DNA from: Agapanthus africanus
Lineage: Eukaryota; Streptophyta; Magnoliopsida; Asparagales; Amaryllidaceae
NCBI GenBank assembly: GCA_030015575.1
Contig: JASDDO010000018.1
Location: 228,765,138 to 228,829,137 of the forward strand
Direction of reading: 5' to 3'
Length of the DNA stretch: 64,000 nucleotides
Shown here: positions 33,480-45,077 of the stretch, in pieces
Layout of the letters: each line of letters begins with the position of its first letter
Numbering within the stretch: position 1 is the first letter of the stretch
The notes under the pieces: model-generated
What the model was told of the DNA's origin: nothing
Database searches by the model: none
What the model saw: the letters and a program-made list of their open reading frames with translations, nothing else
Translations under genes and position numbers: made by a program

Positions 33480-34245
33480 TCCCTTTATATGTTTTTAGTC
33501 ATTACCTTCTGCACACCATCGTTAGGCTAAATGGTTTTCTTCCTTCCCTACCATTCGGCACCATCCTATGGTTTTGATGAAGACTATCCAATAAGCCTAA
33601 AAAGTGTACTGTCCTAATCCTAGGAGCACTCGCAACCCGAGAGAAGGTAAAGATAAAAGACAACTGAATAAAACCTTATTCCTATTTCTCCTGATCAGAA
33701 TCCATCCGCGAACTGGAACAAGTTCCTTTGAGTTCGTATATAACCATACGATGGAGTATCCAAATAACTATGGATCTTCATAGTGATATGGAGTGTCCTG
33801 GAGAAATACAAAGGTGAAGTAGGAGTGGCGATGAAATACTTGGTTTGGTCATGAATAACAGTCACAATTTACTTTGCCATCTTACTAATCTCTTTATTTG
33901 TCTTTACTTAATACCTTGTGTACACCTCCTAGGCTAAATTGTTTTCTTCATTCCCTACCGTTCAGCACCTGCCTACGGATTGGATGAAGACTATCCAATT
34001 AGCGTAATAGGTATACTGTCCTAATCCAAGGAGCACTCGCAACATGAGAGAAGGTAAAAGGAAAAGACAACTAAAAAGTCCTATTTGTTTTCTCCAGAAC
34101 CGGAAACCATCCTCGAATCTGGAACAAATTCCTTCTTGTTCATATATAACCATACGATGGTTTTATCCAATGGAAGTGGATTTCGTAGTAATATGGGGTA
34201 TTCTGGAGAAAAGGGTAAAAGTAGGAGTGGCAATGAGGTATGCAA
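33480..34245 (-). repeat. Tandem ~380-400-bp duplication in CopA-1
   Basis: Two diverged copies lie head to tail (about 33480-33830 and 33831-34245). Each includes the complement of ATCGTATGGTTATATACGAA and of GTTGCGAGTGCTCCT. The same pair exists in CopA-2 and CopA-3. Confidence 0.75.
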
Positions 34246-34319
34246 CTCTGACAATCCAAAATCCAGTGTTTAAGAAGGTTCGGTTAACTTGGTCACAGAG
34301 TCATAGTCCAGGGTCGGGT

Positions 34320-34352
34320 CATGGTCGCTGCCAAAGAGAGAGAGAGAAAAGA
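34320..34352 (-). promoter_or_regulatory. Pyrimidine tract, CAG and start codon in CopA-1
   Basis: In sense orientation a CT-rich tract (CTCTCTCTCTTTGGCAG) is followed by CGACC and an ATG (34320-34322). It resembles a 3' splice site placed next to a start codon. The frame closes after about nine codons in this copy. Confidence 0.5.
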
Positions 34353-34638
34353 AACACTCAGCGTGCACTCTAACCTAGATCAGAATAGTTATCAATTTAT
34401 CCAAACAGGAAACCTCCCATTGTAACCTCAAATTCTCCTCCAAACCTGAAAGAAGAATTAGTCGGGATCACCCGAGGAGTAAACCAACTCATCAGTGGGA
34501 ATCGGGATCCAACTATCATCGCATGATAATGTGATGGAATCCACTCACGTTATCACACTCCAGAAGGTATGCGCATGCCTGGAAAGTTTCAGTTTCTTTA
34601 GAAACTTCCGATGTGATTTTTACCCCATGCTCTTATGA

Positions 34639-34834
34639 CCTTGACTTTGGCCAACAAATCATAAGTCATATGTCAAGTTCTACCCGTCATTATCCAGGTT
34701 AATTTGAACCCATCCGTACCTACCCTTGACTTTGGCCAACAAGGCAGTACGACTGTCCCAAACCAACGCATCTATCTATACAACAGAAAAGTAACAGATA
34801 GCAACCATACACTATGCCTTGACTTTGGCCAATA
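34639..34834 (-). repeat. Threefold 18-nt motif in CopA-1
   Basis: The sense motif TGTTGGCCAAAGTCAAGG occurs at 34639-34656 and 34724-34741, and as TATTGGCCAAAGTCAAGG at 34817-34834. Spacing is 85 and 93 bases. The order and spacing are shared with CopA-2, CopA-3 and CopB-3. Confidence 0.8.
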
Positions 34835-34969
34835 AACATAGCATGAATACTAAGTGCTACCCGTTTGAAATGACGGAGGGCTACGAATGGTTTTTGGCGA
34901 AAAACCTTTAACGTAATGAACTTGATATCGTTGAAGGAACCGGATAGCTTTTTATAAAAATATAGTGGC

Positions 34970-35210
34970 GAAAACATTTGCTAAAGATGTCACTCCCGGT
35001 GAAGGGATCACGGCTCTTTCCCCATAGAATGAGGTGCAGGATATTCCAACTGAATACCACGATGCAAAGCAAAAAGTAATCGACTATAGTGAAGTTGTTA
35101 ACCTGATGCAAACTTCTGTCCAAGGGGTCACTCCCGGTGAAGGAATTTCGACCCTTGCCTCGTCGACTGAGGTGCTGGATATTCATAACCGAATACCACT
35201 GTGCAAAACA
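34970..35210 (-). repeat. Duplicated ~90-nt leader block in CopA-1
   Basis: Two copies (about 34970-35066 and 35109-35208) contain the complement of GGAATATCCTGCACCTCATT and of TTCACCGGGAGTGAC, spaced about 137 bases apart. Confidence 0.8.
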
Positions 35211-36361
35211 AAAGAGAACGTCCTTGCAATAACAGCTTTTTTGAAAAATATTCCAACAACATCAGAAATAGGTTTGTTTAGCTTGCATTGATCCGAATCA
35301 ATGCAGTCCCATCAGTTAATCACACTACAAAAGAACGAAAATATGATGTACGTATATGCCATCCGCATTCGCCACTTGGTCCCGTCATCACCCTTTGGGT
35401 TACTTAACTAACGACAGAGCGGGGACTGGACTAGCGCGGGTGTAAAACATATACAACATCTACTAGTATATATATCAATATATAATATTCGCTTAAGGCG
35501 TGATAAAATGCAACATCACAGAAATGTAATAAGCATCACAGAACAATACAGATAATCTGGGATCCCAAGGTTTCATAGAGCCTCTACTGAAACCCGACGT
35601 TCCCCCGGTCGTGTGGATAGCCTGTGCAATGAAATCCTAGACCCCTATGGGCGGGGCAAGTTACCCGCCAAATTCTGAAGCGAGGCAGCCCCCTTCAACA
35701 ACGTGAATGGACCACCCAGCACTTCACGGAATCCGGTAACTTGAGCACCCCTCCTTGGGTCAACCTGTAAGTGCGACGAACAGACCGCCAATTCTAAAGT
35801 GAAGCCCCCTCCGTATCAAAGCCATGAGATGCGGGCCTGTTGTCCTTTAGAACCCAGCTATCCGTGCACCCCACCGCGGGGTAATCCTAGTACAGAAAGT
35901 AAAATATATATACAACGGGTATATCGACCACAGCCCTGTCGTGCCCCAAAAGAATAATATACAAACAGGAAGAGACGGCAGTCCACATGTCGGACGCTCG
36001 CCCCGCAATATCAAATGTACAAATAATACCAAACTGTACTACCACCGCATCCAGGCTATCCACCACGACAAATCCGTAACATCACAGCACAACACAGAAC
36101 ATCAACGTGAATGTCACGTTCGTAAATCCGTCTAAAAGGGCTATAGCAATTAGACAAGATTTACCGATCAAATGACATTCACGGTCGCAGATATAATTTA
36201 TGTTCTGTAAACTAACATATTTAAAATTTTCGATCGACAAAATTTCCCGAAGTGGGCCCCGAGCACAAATCCAGTACTCAAAATAATCTGGGCCAAAATA
36301 AAAATTACCAGAAACCCCAATTCCAACTCAGAAACCACTGTAGGAAAATTGATGGACTAAT
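35211..36361 (-). other. CopA-1 5' leader, non-coding
   Basis: This matches the CopA-2 leader (39990-41150). It includes two related ~150-bp blocks at 35580-35900 of the GACCCAAGGAGGGGTGC...GTAACTTGCC type. No ORF is supported. Confidence 0.7.
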
Positions 36362-36427
36362 GCTACAGTACGGTGGCGGAACCGCGGCCAAAACGTGGGT
36401 ACGACCGCCGTTCCGCGCTGCTACAGT
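36362..36427 (-). repeat. GC-rich stem-loop downstream of the CopA-1 primer site
   Basis: GCGGAAC (36376-36382) pairs with GTTCCGC (36410-36416) and four more pairs extend it inward after one mismatch. The hairpin is flanked by direct repeats GCTACAGT (36362-36369 and 36420-36427). It lies about 200-265 nt after the primer site. Confidence 0.78.
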
Positions 36428-36616
36428 GGAATCAGTGAACCAATTTTTCTCAGATTTCTTAAAAAAGCCTGCCTGATTTTCTGCAATACTCAAAATAATT
36501 TTTCAAAGACAAAAAAAATTCGAAAGAAAATCAGAATTAGAAATGCAGTTTTTGGAAATTTCGTCCGATCGAAGTTCTAAACACGCTAGAGCAAGCTAGT
36601 AAAGATTAATGGCGTG

Positions 36617-36628
36617 TCTCTGATACCA
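36617..36628 (-). promoter_or_regulatory. CopA-1 primer-binding site
   Basis: The minus strand reads TGGTATCAGAGA directly after the LTR end, an initiator tRNA-Met type site with the last base changed. Confidence 0.82.
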
Positions 36629-37636
36629 TGTAAGTCTACGGTAGCACCCCGGCTGTCTGTCCGAGGCCAAAATGCTGAAACGAAAACTTTTTTCAAACTA
36701 GAAACCGGCGCTATCATATACTTTAAACCCGGATCGAACCATTAACGATAAACTAGCAACTAGAGAAAGGGTTGGAAAGCTATACCGATCGACCTGTGTC
36801 CTTCGGTCTTTGGCCACCATCCTAAGCTTCTCACGGCATCTCCGGTCACGATCTCCTCGTCGGAAAGGGCACCACATCTTCAAATCTTTTTACGGGCTCC
36901 CGCTTCATCCGAAGCAACTCGGGCATGAAGTTCGCTTGCCGACGTGTCCAAGGTGAAGTAGAGAATGTAGTGACAACTTTGTCTCTTGCATCCATTGCAT
37001 GGATGGAGGTTGAAGATGAAGCCATCAATGGAAGTTGTGAGCCAGAGGAAGAAGAAGAAGAAGCTTTCTTTTTCTTTTGTTGTATGATAAAAATGAGAGC
37101 AAGAATGAATAATACAAGAGCAAACCCAAAGGGATATGGCTGCCCTTCTCTCTCTTCCTTTCATTTCAACTCACCAATCCATCACCAAATGTGACATATG
37201 CACAATAAAAGAGACCATCAGTCACTAGGTTTGCATGTGTCACAATTAATGCACCTCATGATGATATCTAGCTCACAATTTCCATTTGTAAACATTAACC
37301 CAAATGTTTACAACAATAAAAAGATACGGCAACATCTAAAGTAAACTCGTGATGGATCACAAGGATACCCCTCACATGTATATACAATCATGCATCCGCA
37401 TTCCGACTGAATGCGAATATGATGAGACTAAAGTAATCCAACAAATCTAATACTAGGATCCGGCTTAAACCAAAGCCCACTAGTATGATCCACCCGATCA
37501 TGATCCGTGCACTACCGCACGTATATGATCGAACACTGCCATATATCATATGGCCTCTACAACGTTTCGCCCGAAACATGAAAACTGTCTGTGGGGGACT
37601 CTAAAGACTCGTTAATACTTTGGCTGTGGATTTAAC
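36629..37636 (-). repeat. CopA-1 5' LTR, 3' half
   Basis: This holds the distal half of the 5' LTR up to the CopA-2 insertion. The LTR ORF starts at the ATG 37023-37025 on the minus strand (STSIHAMDARDKVVTT). Confidence 0.88.
37632..37636. repeat. Target site duplication of CopA-2, left copy
   Basis: The bases ttaac precede CopA-2 and recur at 47174-47178. Confidence 0.9.
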
Positions 37637-38748
37637 TGTTGGAGATAGTGTCCTCAGAGTCAATTATTGGATCGCAGGTACGTGATTGCAATGATTGCGG
37701 AGGACCTATACCGGTAGGACAGTCTCACTCGAGATGATAGTATGCTATCTGGTTTGCCTTTATCAGTCGTGTACATATTCAGGTGACTAATTACATGTTA
37801 CACTTTGATAGAGCCCTTAGGATCTTACTTTACCACCAACAGTATGATGGCGATCATATACGTGAGAGTTGGGTGGTTTATACGCATATCCTTAATTGTT
37901 GTCCCTAGTCGTGGGAGTTTCGAGAAAGGGCATCGATACTCCGGAGTAGACTAGTGTATACAGTCGAGACCCCGACGAGGGGCGGTGGTCGGTCTCACAA
38001 GCCACTGGTGTCAGTTGGATCACCTAAGATGTATACAGGTGCTCATTGGGTTATGAGTACACCGGACAGGACTCGCCGGGAATCTGCTAGTTGGTATTAT
38101 ACATATCGTCAGATAGCAGTTCCCTGGTGACATGTGTACAGGTTAGTTCATCGACCTGAGGTCGTCATTTGTCTCGTGTGAGTTCCCACTGTGCTTTGAT
38201 TTCTACCCTACCGCGCCTCAAAGGAGTCGTGCAAACAGGTAGTTTTTGGGTACAGTCCCGAGCCATATGGAGGCACGTGAGCGGATCGGCAGGGGATTCG
38301 TCTCTCCCGGTATTGGGGGCGAGATCGTGCTGTGTCTAGGAGAGCCATTACACATAGCCCACGGCCGTGGCAGGAGATTTACTGGTAGGTACTCCAGTAG
38401 TATCTCAGGGTGTTATTGGGCTACACTCCGACACGACTCATACTTCTATTGGGGGTCTGACGTTACTAGCCCCCTAGGCAGATATGCGATACTCATTGAC
38501 GAACGGACCGGACTGTATATACATTGTCACTGTTAGGCTCAGTAGGGTTTCCGGATGAGTTCGCTCATCGGCCTCCCTTGAGGTCAGTCCATGGGCAGCC
38601 GTTACACATTGCTAGTGCCGCTGACTGTTTGTGGTTAAACCCACTGCCAGGGTACTGACGAGTCATTAGAGTCCCCCATAGAAAGTTTCCCAAGTTCGGG
38701 CGAAATGTTGTAGAGGCCGTACGGTTTTATGGCAGGGTTCGGAAAATG

Positions 38749-38768
38749 CACGTGCGTTTACGCACGTG
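38749..38768. promoter_or_regulatory. Twin G-box palindrome in the CopA-2 LTR
   Basis: CACGTGCG and CGCACGTG flank a TTTA loop, a perfect 8-bp inverted repeat with a CACGTG in each arm. The 3' LTR has the same at 46190-46209. It sits about 450 bases upstream of the TATA box. Confidence 0.75.
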
Positions 38769-39084
38769 TCAGTTTTCGGGCAGATGATACTGTTCGGTTT
38801 TGTTTTAAGCCGGATCCGAGTATTGTATTGAGTAGATATAATATCATTTTCTCAGTTGCATTTGTATTCGGTCGTAATACAAATGCGGGTATATTTATGC
38901 AGTTACGGGGTTATCCTGAAAGTAGTTTCAGGATCACTTTTCGAAGTTGCCAGTTTCCAGTTTTCAATCAGCCGTCTTTTAACATTCGGTTAAAGACGGA
39001 TTTATCTTTTCTTTTAAAGAGTGTGGATACTTCTAGAAGGTTCTAGAAGCGATGTGGTGTTGTATTTTCATTGGTTGCTTATGG

Positions 39085-39160
39085 TGTGTTCACACTTTGT
39101 GTTCACACTTGAGATATTTGTTTGTGTTCACACTAGAGATATTTGTTTGTGTTCACACAT
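39085..39160 (+). repeat. Four GTGTTCACAC repeats upstream of the TATA box
   Basis: GTGTTCACAC occurs four times, with the last copies spaced 25 bases apart and separated by GAGATATTTGTTT. The 3' LTR repeats this at about 46525-46600. CopA-1 and CopA-3 lack it. It ends about 50 bases before the TATA box, where enhancer repeats commonly lie. Confidence 0.75.
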
Positions 39161-39210
39161 GATATTTTCTTGTGGTCACCCCCCCTCTCCTACACTCACC
39201 CTCCTCCTCC

Positions 39211-39218
39211 CTATATAT
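39211..39218 (+). promoter_or_regulatory. TATA box of the CopA-2 LTR
   Basis: CTATATAT follows a C/T-rich stretch and precedes GGCCGGCCC and a CT-rich leader (CCTCTCCTCTCTCACTC), a classic plant core-promoter arrangement. The other LTR has it at 46652-46659. Confidence 0.7.
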
Positions 39219-39730
39219 GGCCGGCCCTCTCCTCTCTCACTCTCTCTTGAGTTTTCATCTGGTAAAAAGATTATGATAGATTTTGGGGTGTATGGAATTT
39301 CACAGCTCATTTCATTCCATCACCCGATTCGAGTGGCAACTTCATTAACCGTTCGTCCATAGCTTTGGACGGAACGAGACAAGTCTTCTACTCATTCTCT
39401 ATATCAATCTTGGTCGTCTCTTTTAGCAAACTTGACGACCGAGTTGCCTCGAGTCAGAGGCGGGAGCCCGTTTAAAGAATCGTCGACGTGGTGCCACCTG
39501 GACGAGCAGATCGGAGATCGACGAGATCGGAGCAGCCGCAACGGAGCGTGGGATGATGGTTAAAGAACGAAGGACTCGGATCATTCGGTATAACCTTTTT
39601 ACTCACTTTACAGTTTGTTAGTTTAGCAATAATGGCAGATCCGGGCTAAAGTACACGATAGCGCCAGTTAAAAAGTTTTTGTTCCGCATTTGGCGTCTGT
39701 AGACGGCCAGGGCGCTACCGTAGACTTACA

Positions 39731-39743
39731 TTGGTATCAGAGC
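39731..39743 (+). promoter_or_regulatory. CopA-2 primer-binding site
   Basis: TTGGTATCAGAGC directly follows the LTR end and matches plant initiator tRNA-Met. Confidence 0.92.
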
Positions 39744-39940
39744 CTCACCATTTTGCTATACTAACTTATGCTAGCGCGTTTAAAACATCGATCGAACCGG
39801 AAATCAAAAACTGCAAAATTCAACTTCACAGTTTCTGTCGATTTTAAATGATGTCCTAAAATTATTCTACATATCTCAGAAAACTGTGCAGGGTTTTATA
39901 AGAACACCGTACAAATTTGGGCTCATGAATCGACAAGACT

Positions 39941-39987
39941 GCCGTGGAATCGCGGCCAAACCCATGGTTTGGCCGCCCATCCGCGGC
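39941..39987 (+). repeat. GC-rich stem-loop downstream of the CopA-2 primer site
   Basis: An inner stem GCGGCCAAACC (39952-39962) pairs perfectly with GGTTTGGCCGC (39966-39976). An outer stem GCCGTGGA (39941-39948) pairs with TCCGCGGC (39980-39987) with one U-G wobble. It starts 210 nt after the primer site. Confidence 0.82.
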
Positions 39988-41151
39988 CGTTCTGAGTGAT
40001 CATGCCCCCAAACTTGCACAGTGTATTCTTCTCTGGAAATTGGGGGTTTTGGTATATATCTTTTGGGCCCAGATTTTGTTACTGTTCACCAGTTGTTCGT
40101 GGGGCCCACTTTGTGATATTTAGTCGATCGAAATTTAAACATGTTAGTTTACAGTACTTGCATTATATCTTTGACCGGGAATGTCATTTGATCGGTAAAC
40201 CGCGTCTGATTGCTATAGTTCTTTTAGACGGGTTTGCGAACGTGACATTCTCGTTGATGTTCTGTGTCGTGCTGTGATGTTGCGGATTTGTCGTGGTGGA
40301 TAGCAGTGTGCAATGATAGTGCCGTTTGGATTTATTTGTACATTTGATATTGCGGGGCGAGCGTCCAACTTGTGGACTGCCGTCACTGCCTGTTGTATAA
40401 TATTCTTTTGGGGCACAACCAGGTTGCGGTCGATGTACCTGTTGTACTATTTTTCATTACTGTACTAGGTTTTGCCCCGCGACGGAGTGCATGGATAGCC
40501 GGGTTCTGGAGGGCAACGGGTCCACATCTCATGGCTTTGAGAGGCAGAGGGGCCTCACTCTAGAATTGGCAGACTATTCGCCGCACTCGTAGGGGATACA
40601 GGTTGACCCAAGGAGGGGTGCCCAAGATTACCGGATTCCGTGAAGTGCTGGGTGGTCCATTCACTTTGCTGTAGGGGGCTGCCTCGCTTCAGGTTTTGGC
40701 AGGTAACTTGCCGCACCCGTAGGGGTCTAGGTTTCATTGCACAGGCTATCCACACGACAGGGGAACGTCGGGTTTCAGCAGGGCCCTGTGAAACTCGGGG
40801 ATCCCAGATTATCTGTATTGTTCTGTGATGCTTATTACTTTTCTGTAATGTTGCATATTATCACGCCTGGAGCGATTATTGTATATTGGTTTATATACTA
40901 TTAGATGTTGTATATGTTTTACACCCGCGCTAGTCCAGTCCCCGCTCTGTCGTTAGTTAAGTAACCTAACGGGTGATGACGGGACCCAGTGACGAATGCG
41001 GATGGCATATACGTACATTTTATTTTCGTTCTTTTCTGGTGTGATTAAATGATGGGACTGCGTTGATTCTGATCAATGCAAAGTAAAACAAACCTGTTTG
41101 CAATTGTTGGAACAAATTTAAAAAGTGTTATTACAAAGACGTTTCCTTTTG
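39988..41151 (+). other. CopA-2 5' leader, non-coding
   Basis: Short ORFs here have no support. Two related blocks at about 40470-40600 and 40605-40740 share TAGCCGGGTTCTGGAGG or TTACCGGATTCCGTGAAG and end CCGCACTCGTAGGGG or CCGCACCCGTAGGGG. All copia copies in the window keep them. Confidence 0.7.
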
Positions 41152-41385
41152 TTTTGCATAGCGGTATTCAGTGGAATATCCTGCACCTCATTCGACGGGG
41201 CAAGGGCCGATATCCCTTCACCGGGACTGACCCCTTGGGCAGAAGTTTACGTCAGGGTAATAACTTCACTATATTCGATTACAAGTTGCTTTGCATCATG
41301 GTATTCAGTGGAATATCCTGCACCCCATTCCACGAGGAAAGAGCCGAGATCCCTTCACCGGGAGTGACCTCTTTAGCAAAAGGTT
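41152..41385 (+). repeat. Duplicated ~90-nt leader block in CopA-2
   Basis: Copies at about 41153-41244 and 41290-41381 share TTCAGTGGAATATCCTGCAC and TTCACCGGGA.TGACC, 137 bases apart. Confidence 0.82.
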
Positions 41386-41520
41386 TTCGCCACTATATTT
41401 TAAAAAGCTATCAGGTTCCTTCAGCGATATCAAGTTCGTTACGTTAAAGGTTTTTCGCCAAAAGCCTGTCGTAGCCCTCCGTCACTTCTTTTGGGTATTC
41501 AGTAGTATTCAAGCTATGCA

Positions 41521-41714
41521 TTTTAGCCAAAGTTAAGGCATAGTGTTTGGTAGCTGCTGGGTATTCATTTATTGCATAGATAGATGAGTTGGTTTGGGAC
41601 AGTCGTTCTGCTATTTGGCCAAAGCCAGGGGCATGTGCGGGTGGGTTCAAATTGACAAGATAGTGACGGGTAGAACTTGGCATGTGACTTATGACATTTT
41701 GACCAAAGCCAAGG
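41521..41714 (+). repeat. Threefold 18-nt motif in CopA-2
   Basis: TTTTAGCCAAAGTTAAGG (41521), TATTTGGCCAAAGCCAGG (41612) and TTTTGACCAAAGCCAAGG (41697) are decayed copies of the motif seen in CopA-1. All keep the CCAAAG centre. Confidence 0.72.
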
Positions 41715-42000
41715 TTATAAGGGCATGGGGCAAAAATCCTATCGGGAGTTTCTAAAGAAACTGAAACTTGCCAAGTATGCGCATACCTTCTGGAGTATGA
41801 GTAACGTGGATGCATTCCATCACGTTATCATGCGATGAAAGTTGGATCCCGATTCCCACTGATGAGTTGGTTTACTCTTCGGGTGATCCCGATTGATTCT
41901 TCTTTCAGGTTTTGGGGAGAATTTGACAGGACAGTGGGAGGTTTCCGGATTAGATAAAGTTATAACTATTCTGATCTAGGTTAGAGTGCACGCAGAGTCT

Positions 42001-42024
42001 TTCATTTCTCTCTCTCTTTGGCAG
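42001..42024 (+). promoter_or_regulatory. Pyrimidine tract plus CAG in CopA-2
   Basis: TTTCTCTCTCTCTTTGGCAG ends at 42024 and is followed by CGACC. The start codon present in the other copies is mutated to TTTG here. Confidence 0.45.
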
Positions 42025-42117
42025 CGACCTTTGACCGACCCTAGACTACGACTCAGTGACCATGTTGACCGAACCTTCTTAAAATACTGGCTTTTGGATT
42101 GTCTGAGTTGCATAAGT

Positions 42118-42780
42118 CATTGCCACTCCTTCTTTTACCCTTTGCATTTCTTAGAACACCCCGTATTACTACGGAAATCCACTTCCATTGGATAGATCCA
42201 TCGTATGGTTATATACGAACTCGAAGGGACTTCTTCGAGGATGGATCCAGGTTCAGGAGAAATAGAATTAGTTTATTCAGTTGTCTTTTATTATCACCTT
42301 CTCTCAGGTTGTGAGGGCTCCTTGGTTTAGGAGAGTACACCTATTACGCTTATTGGATAGTCTTATTCCAAACCATAGGCAGGTGCCGAAAGGTAGGGAA
42401 TGAAGAAAACCAATTAGCCTAAGTAGGGTGTACAGAAGGTAATATGTAAAGACAAAATAAAGGGATTAGAAAGAGGGCAAAGTAAATTGCGACTGATATC
42501 ATTCACGACCAAACCGCGTACATCATCGCCACTCCTATTTCACCTTTAAAGGAATAAGGTATTATTCAGCTGTCTTTTATCATCACCTTCTCTCAGTTGC
42601 GAGTACTCCTTGGTTTAGGAGGGTACACCTATTATGCTTACTGGATTGTCTTCTTCCAAACCATAGGCTGGTGCCGAACGGTAAGGAAGGAAGAAAACCA
42701 TTTAGCCTAACGATGGTGTACAGAAGGTAACGACTAAAGACAAATAAAGGGATTTGAAGAGATGGCAATAAAATATACGG
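42118..42780 (+). repeat. Tandem ~380-400-bp duplication in CopA-2
   Basis: Copy one runs about 42118-42523. Copy two starts at 42524 and lacks about 140 bases near its start. Both keep CTTCCAAACCATAGGC-type sequence and the phrase CAGAAGGTAA near their ends. Confidence 0.75.
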
Positions 42781-43899
42781 TTGAAGTCATGAATTGGATT
42801 ATGGAAGAGGTATTACTATGAATACCAGGATACCCCTATGAAACATTTTCATGTTTCAGTGCATTGTTAAAGGAAAACTGTTTTCTCGATTAGATACTTA
42901 CTCCAAGGGTATGTATTTACCAGATTTCATTCTCATATCTGTATGGTTTTACAGATGATGAGTAGGAGTAAGTTATTGGGAATTAGGTGATCATCCTCAT
43001 TATATCGGAATTTGTTGTAATTGGTGATATTTGAGGAAATCGCCAGGGTACAGTTTTCAACCTACGACGCACAGGTTATGAGTTGTTCAACTCAGCGGAC
43101 TTATACAGAGTATTGTATGTTGTCCAAGTGTCCATCAGGAAAAAGGGGTAGGTCCTCGTACTATGTTCTGTTTACTTATAACTTCTCTAGTATTTAGACA
43201 AGTGTTTCGTAGAAATACAAGGTCTAAGTTTTGAGAAGTTGTGGGTATAAGAATAAAGTAGAGAACCAAGTATCACAAGTATCGGGATTCTTCAAAAAGA
43301 TCGAAGATGTAGATTCTTATGATTGGTATTCGGATGATAGTAATGGTATTGAGAAACTTGTTTCTCTTTCAGGTTACTCATAATTGGAAGGATTCCTAAG
43401 TTGAGTAATGCTGATTAGCCTCTTTCCATTAAGGTGATATGCACTGGAGACAGCTGCATGATTTGAATCTGGTTCCAATTAAATTAAGTGCCAAAGTTTC
43501 TATATTGGATATAGAATGGATCATACCTTATAAGATATTAAGGTATGAGGAGTTGTCCAGCTTATGCTTAAAACCAGACTCTGGATAACTCAGGGCAGGT
43601 TTCTGTAATGGCTGCTTGTGGGTTGACCCTGGCTATGACGAGGGTTGATATTCTACCATTTGGAAGATCAATAGTGATATTGTTCTTGACTCGCCACAGT
43701 TTTAGTAAAATGGACTTTTTCAGAAAACAGTAGTGGGAGTATGGTAGAACTGGAAGTGATTCCAGAACCGCAAACGATTACGGAAAATTTAATAGGACCT
43801 ATATATTCAATCAGGTTTGACATTCCATTAGCCACTCCACAGATACGGTGGGTAACCTCAGACACCCGAGAGGTACTTCGGTAGCCTCAAGGACGGTGA
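42781..43899 (+). other. CopA-2 internal region, decayed, no ORF
   Basis: This corresponds to 32061-33479 (minus) and 55200-56560. Compared with CopA-3, it lacks the ~170-base stretch around 55480-55660. No domain is recognised. Confidence 0.6.
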
Positions 43900-45000
43900 C
43901 AGGGAGGTTCTTATCTACCCAGACTTGACACTACTGTTGTTCCAGGCTATGAGACCCGGTAGGAGGGTTGTCGTAGTCAGTGGGAGCAGCGGAAGCATAG
44001 TGGGCAAGATGCTTATATCTATTTATAGACTTGAGCAGTTATAGCGGAGATAGATCATCTAATTTTGATGTGACAGTCATGGGTTTGACTTCAATCAGAA
44101 TAGGGGATGGATCTGTTAAGAAGGTAGTAGGGTGTGATGTCATGGTATCTGGATGACATACACAGAGTAGGAAGTAAAATTCCAATACTACGATCGGTTG
44201 TACTGTGGTCGTCACACAGTTGTTTCTCCAGATAGGATATGGATATAATATTTGAAATTCTGGTTTCTGGATCTATAGTTTTAGATCTGGATTTGGGTAG
44301 TTTCCCAATGTGGGTACTTTGACAGTATTCTAATGGTTTTTAGAATAGATGACTCCTAGCATGGTGGTGTACCTGCAGGTGATGGAGTCACCCTCTCTAA
44401 AGGTGTCTTACAGACTAAAGGGGAGAGGGATGGGCATGATTGACAGATCACTTGCTTAGGCAACTGAGTCTATCATGAGATGTCAAGTACCACACCAGAT
44501 ATTGTTTTTGCACTTGATGCGATAAGTTTGTATTAATCCAATCCTGGAGAAACATAAGGAAGCAGTTTTTGAACATAAGTACATGTTCTACGGATTTGAT
44601 GACGGCAGCCTCCTTCGGGAGACGATTATCATTCCAGGCTTCAAAGGTGACGTGGATGACAGAGTGATTGTCAGAGTTTTAGTTTTCCCTCTGACGAGGG
44701 ACAGTATTATGGACAGGTGGTCTAAGAGGATACTGTGGGTGGCTTGGTGCAGGATACTGATTAGGTTCAGTGATCGATACAGTCTAAGAAGTTTGGATTT
44801 AGAGTTCATTTATGAACTAGGTCCCATCAGATATCCAGACATATTCTTAGACAGGTATTACTCGATTCGGGAGATGGCTTTCTCCACGAACTCGAGATTA
44901 AGAGAGACACAGAAAGAAACATCTAGACGGATCCACTCACTGAGGCTATTTCTCGAACACAATAGTTTTACAAACGGGCTTTGTGAAACTGATTAGTAGA
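43900..45000 (+). pseudogene. CopA-2 pol relic: RT and RNase H
   Basis: The RT active-site box survives as WYLDDIHRVGSKIPILR with YLDD at 44146-44157. A 62-bp segment that encodes the EVYVYMTLPEG stretch in CopA-3 is deleted near 43965. RNase H remains in an ORF at 44583-44996: GDVDDR, VFPLT, LEFIYELG, then RSHQISRHILR in a second frame at 44819-44851, then RYYSIREM back in the first frame. DPLTEAISR (near 44935) in another frame matches the ADPLTK end of copia pol. Several frameshifts make it non-functional. Confidence 0.8.
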
Positions 45001-45066
45001 GGAGTTGGATGTTCGATTTCACACAGGCTGTCAGTAGTCGACATCGCAATAATTAGCCTTGAGTGC

Positions 45067-45077
45067 AAGTGGGAGAT
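45067..45077 (+). promoter_or_regulatory. CopA-2 polypurine tract
   Basis: AAGTGGGAGAT directly precedes the 3' LTR start. Confidence 0.9.

Larger units (their letters stand above)
37637..39730 (+). repeat. CopA-2 5' LTR
   Basis: The LTR starts TGTTGGAGATAGTG and ends GTAGACTTACA. It carries a G-box palindrome, four TGTTCACAC repeats and a TATA box in its promoter part. The part after the TATA differs strongly from CopA-1 and CopA-3 until it realigns near 39430. Confidence 0.93.
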
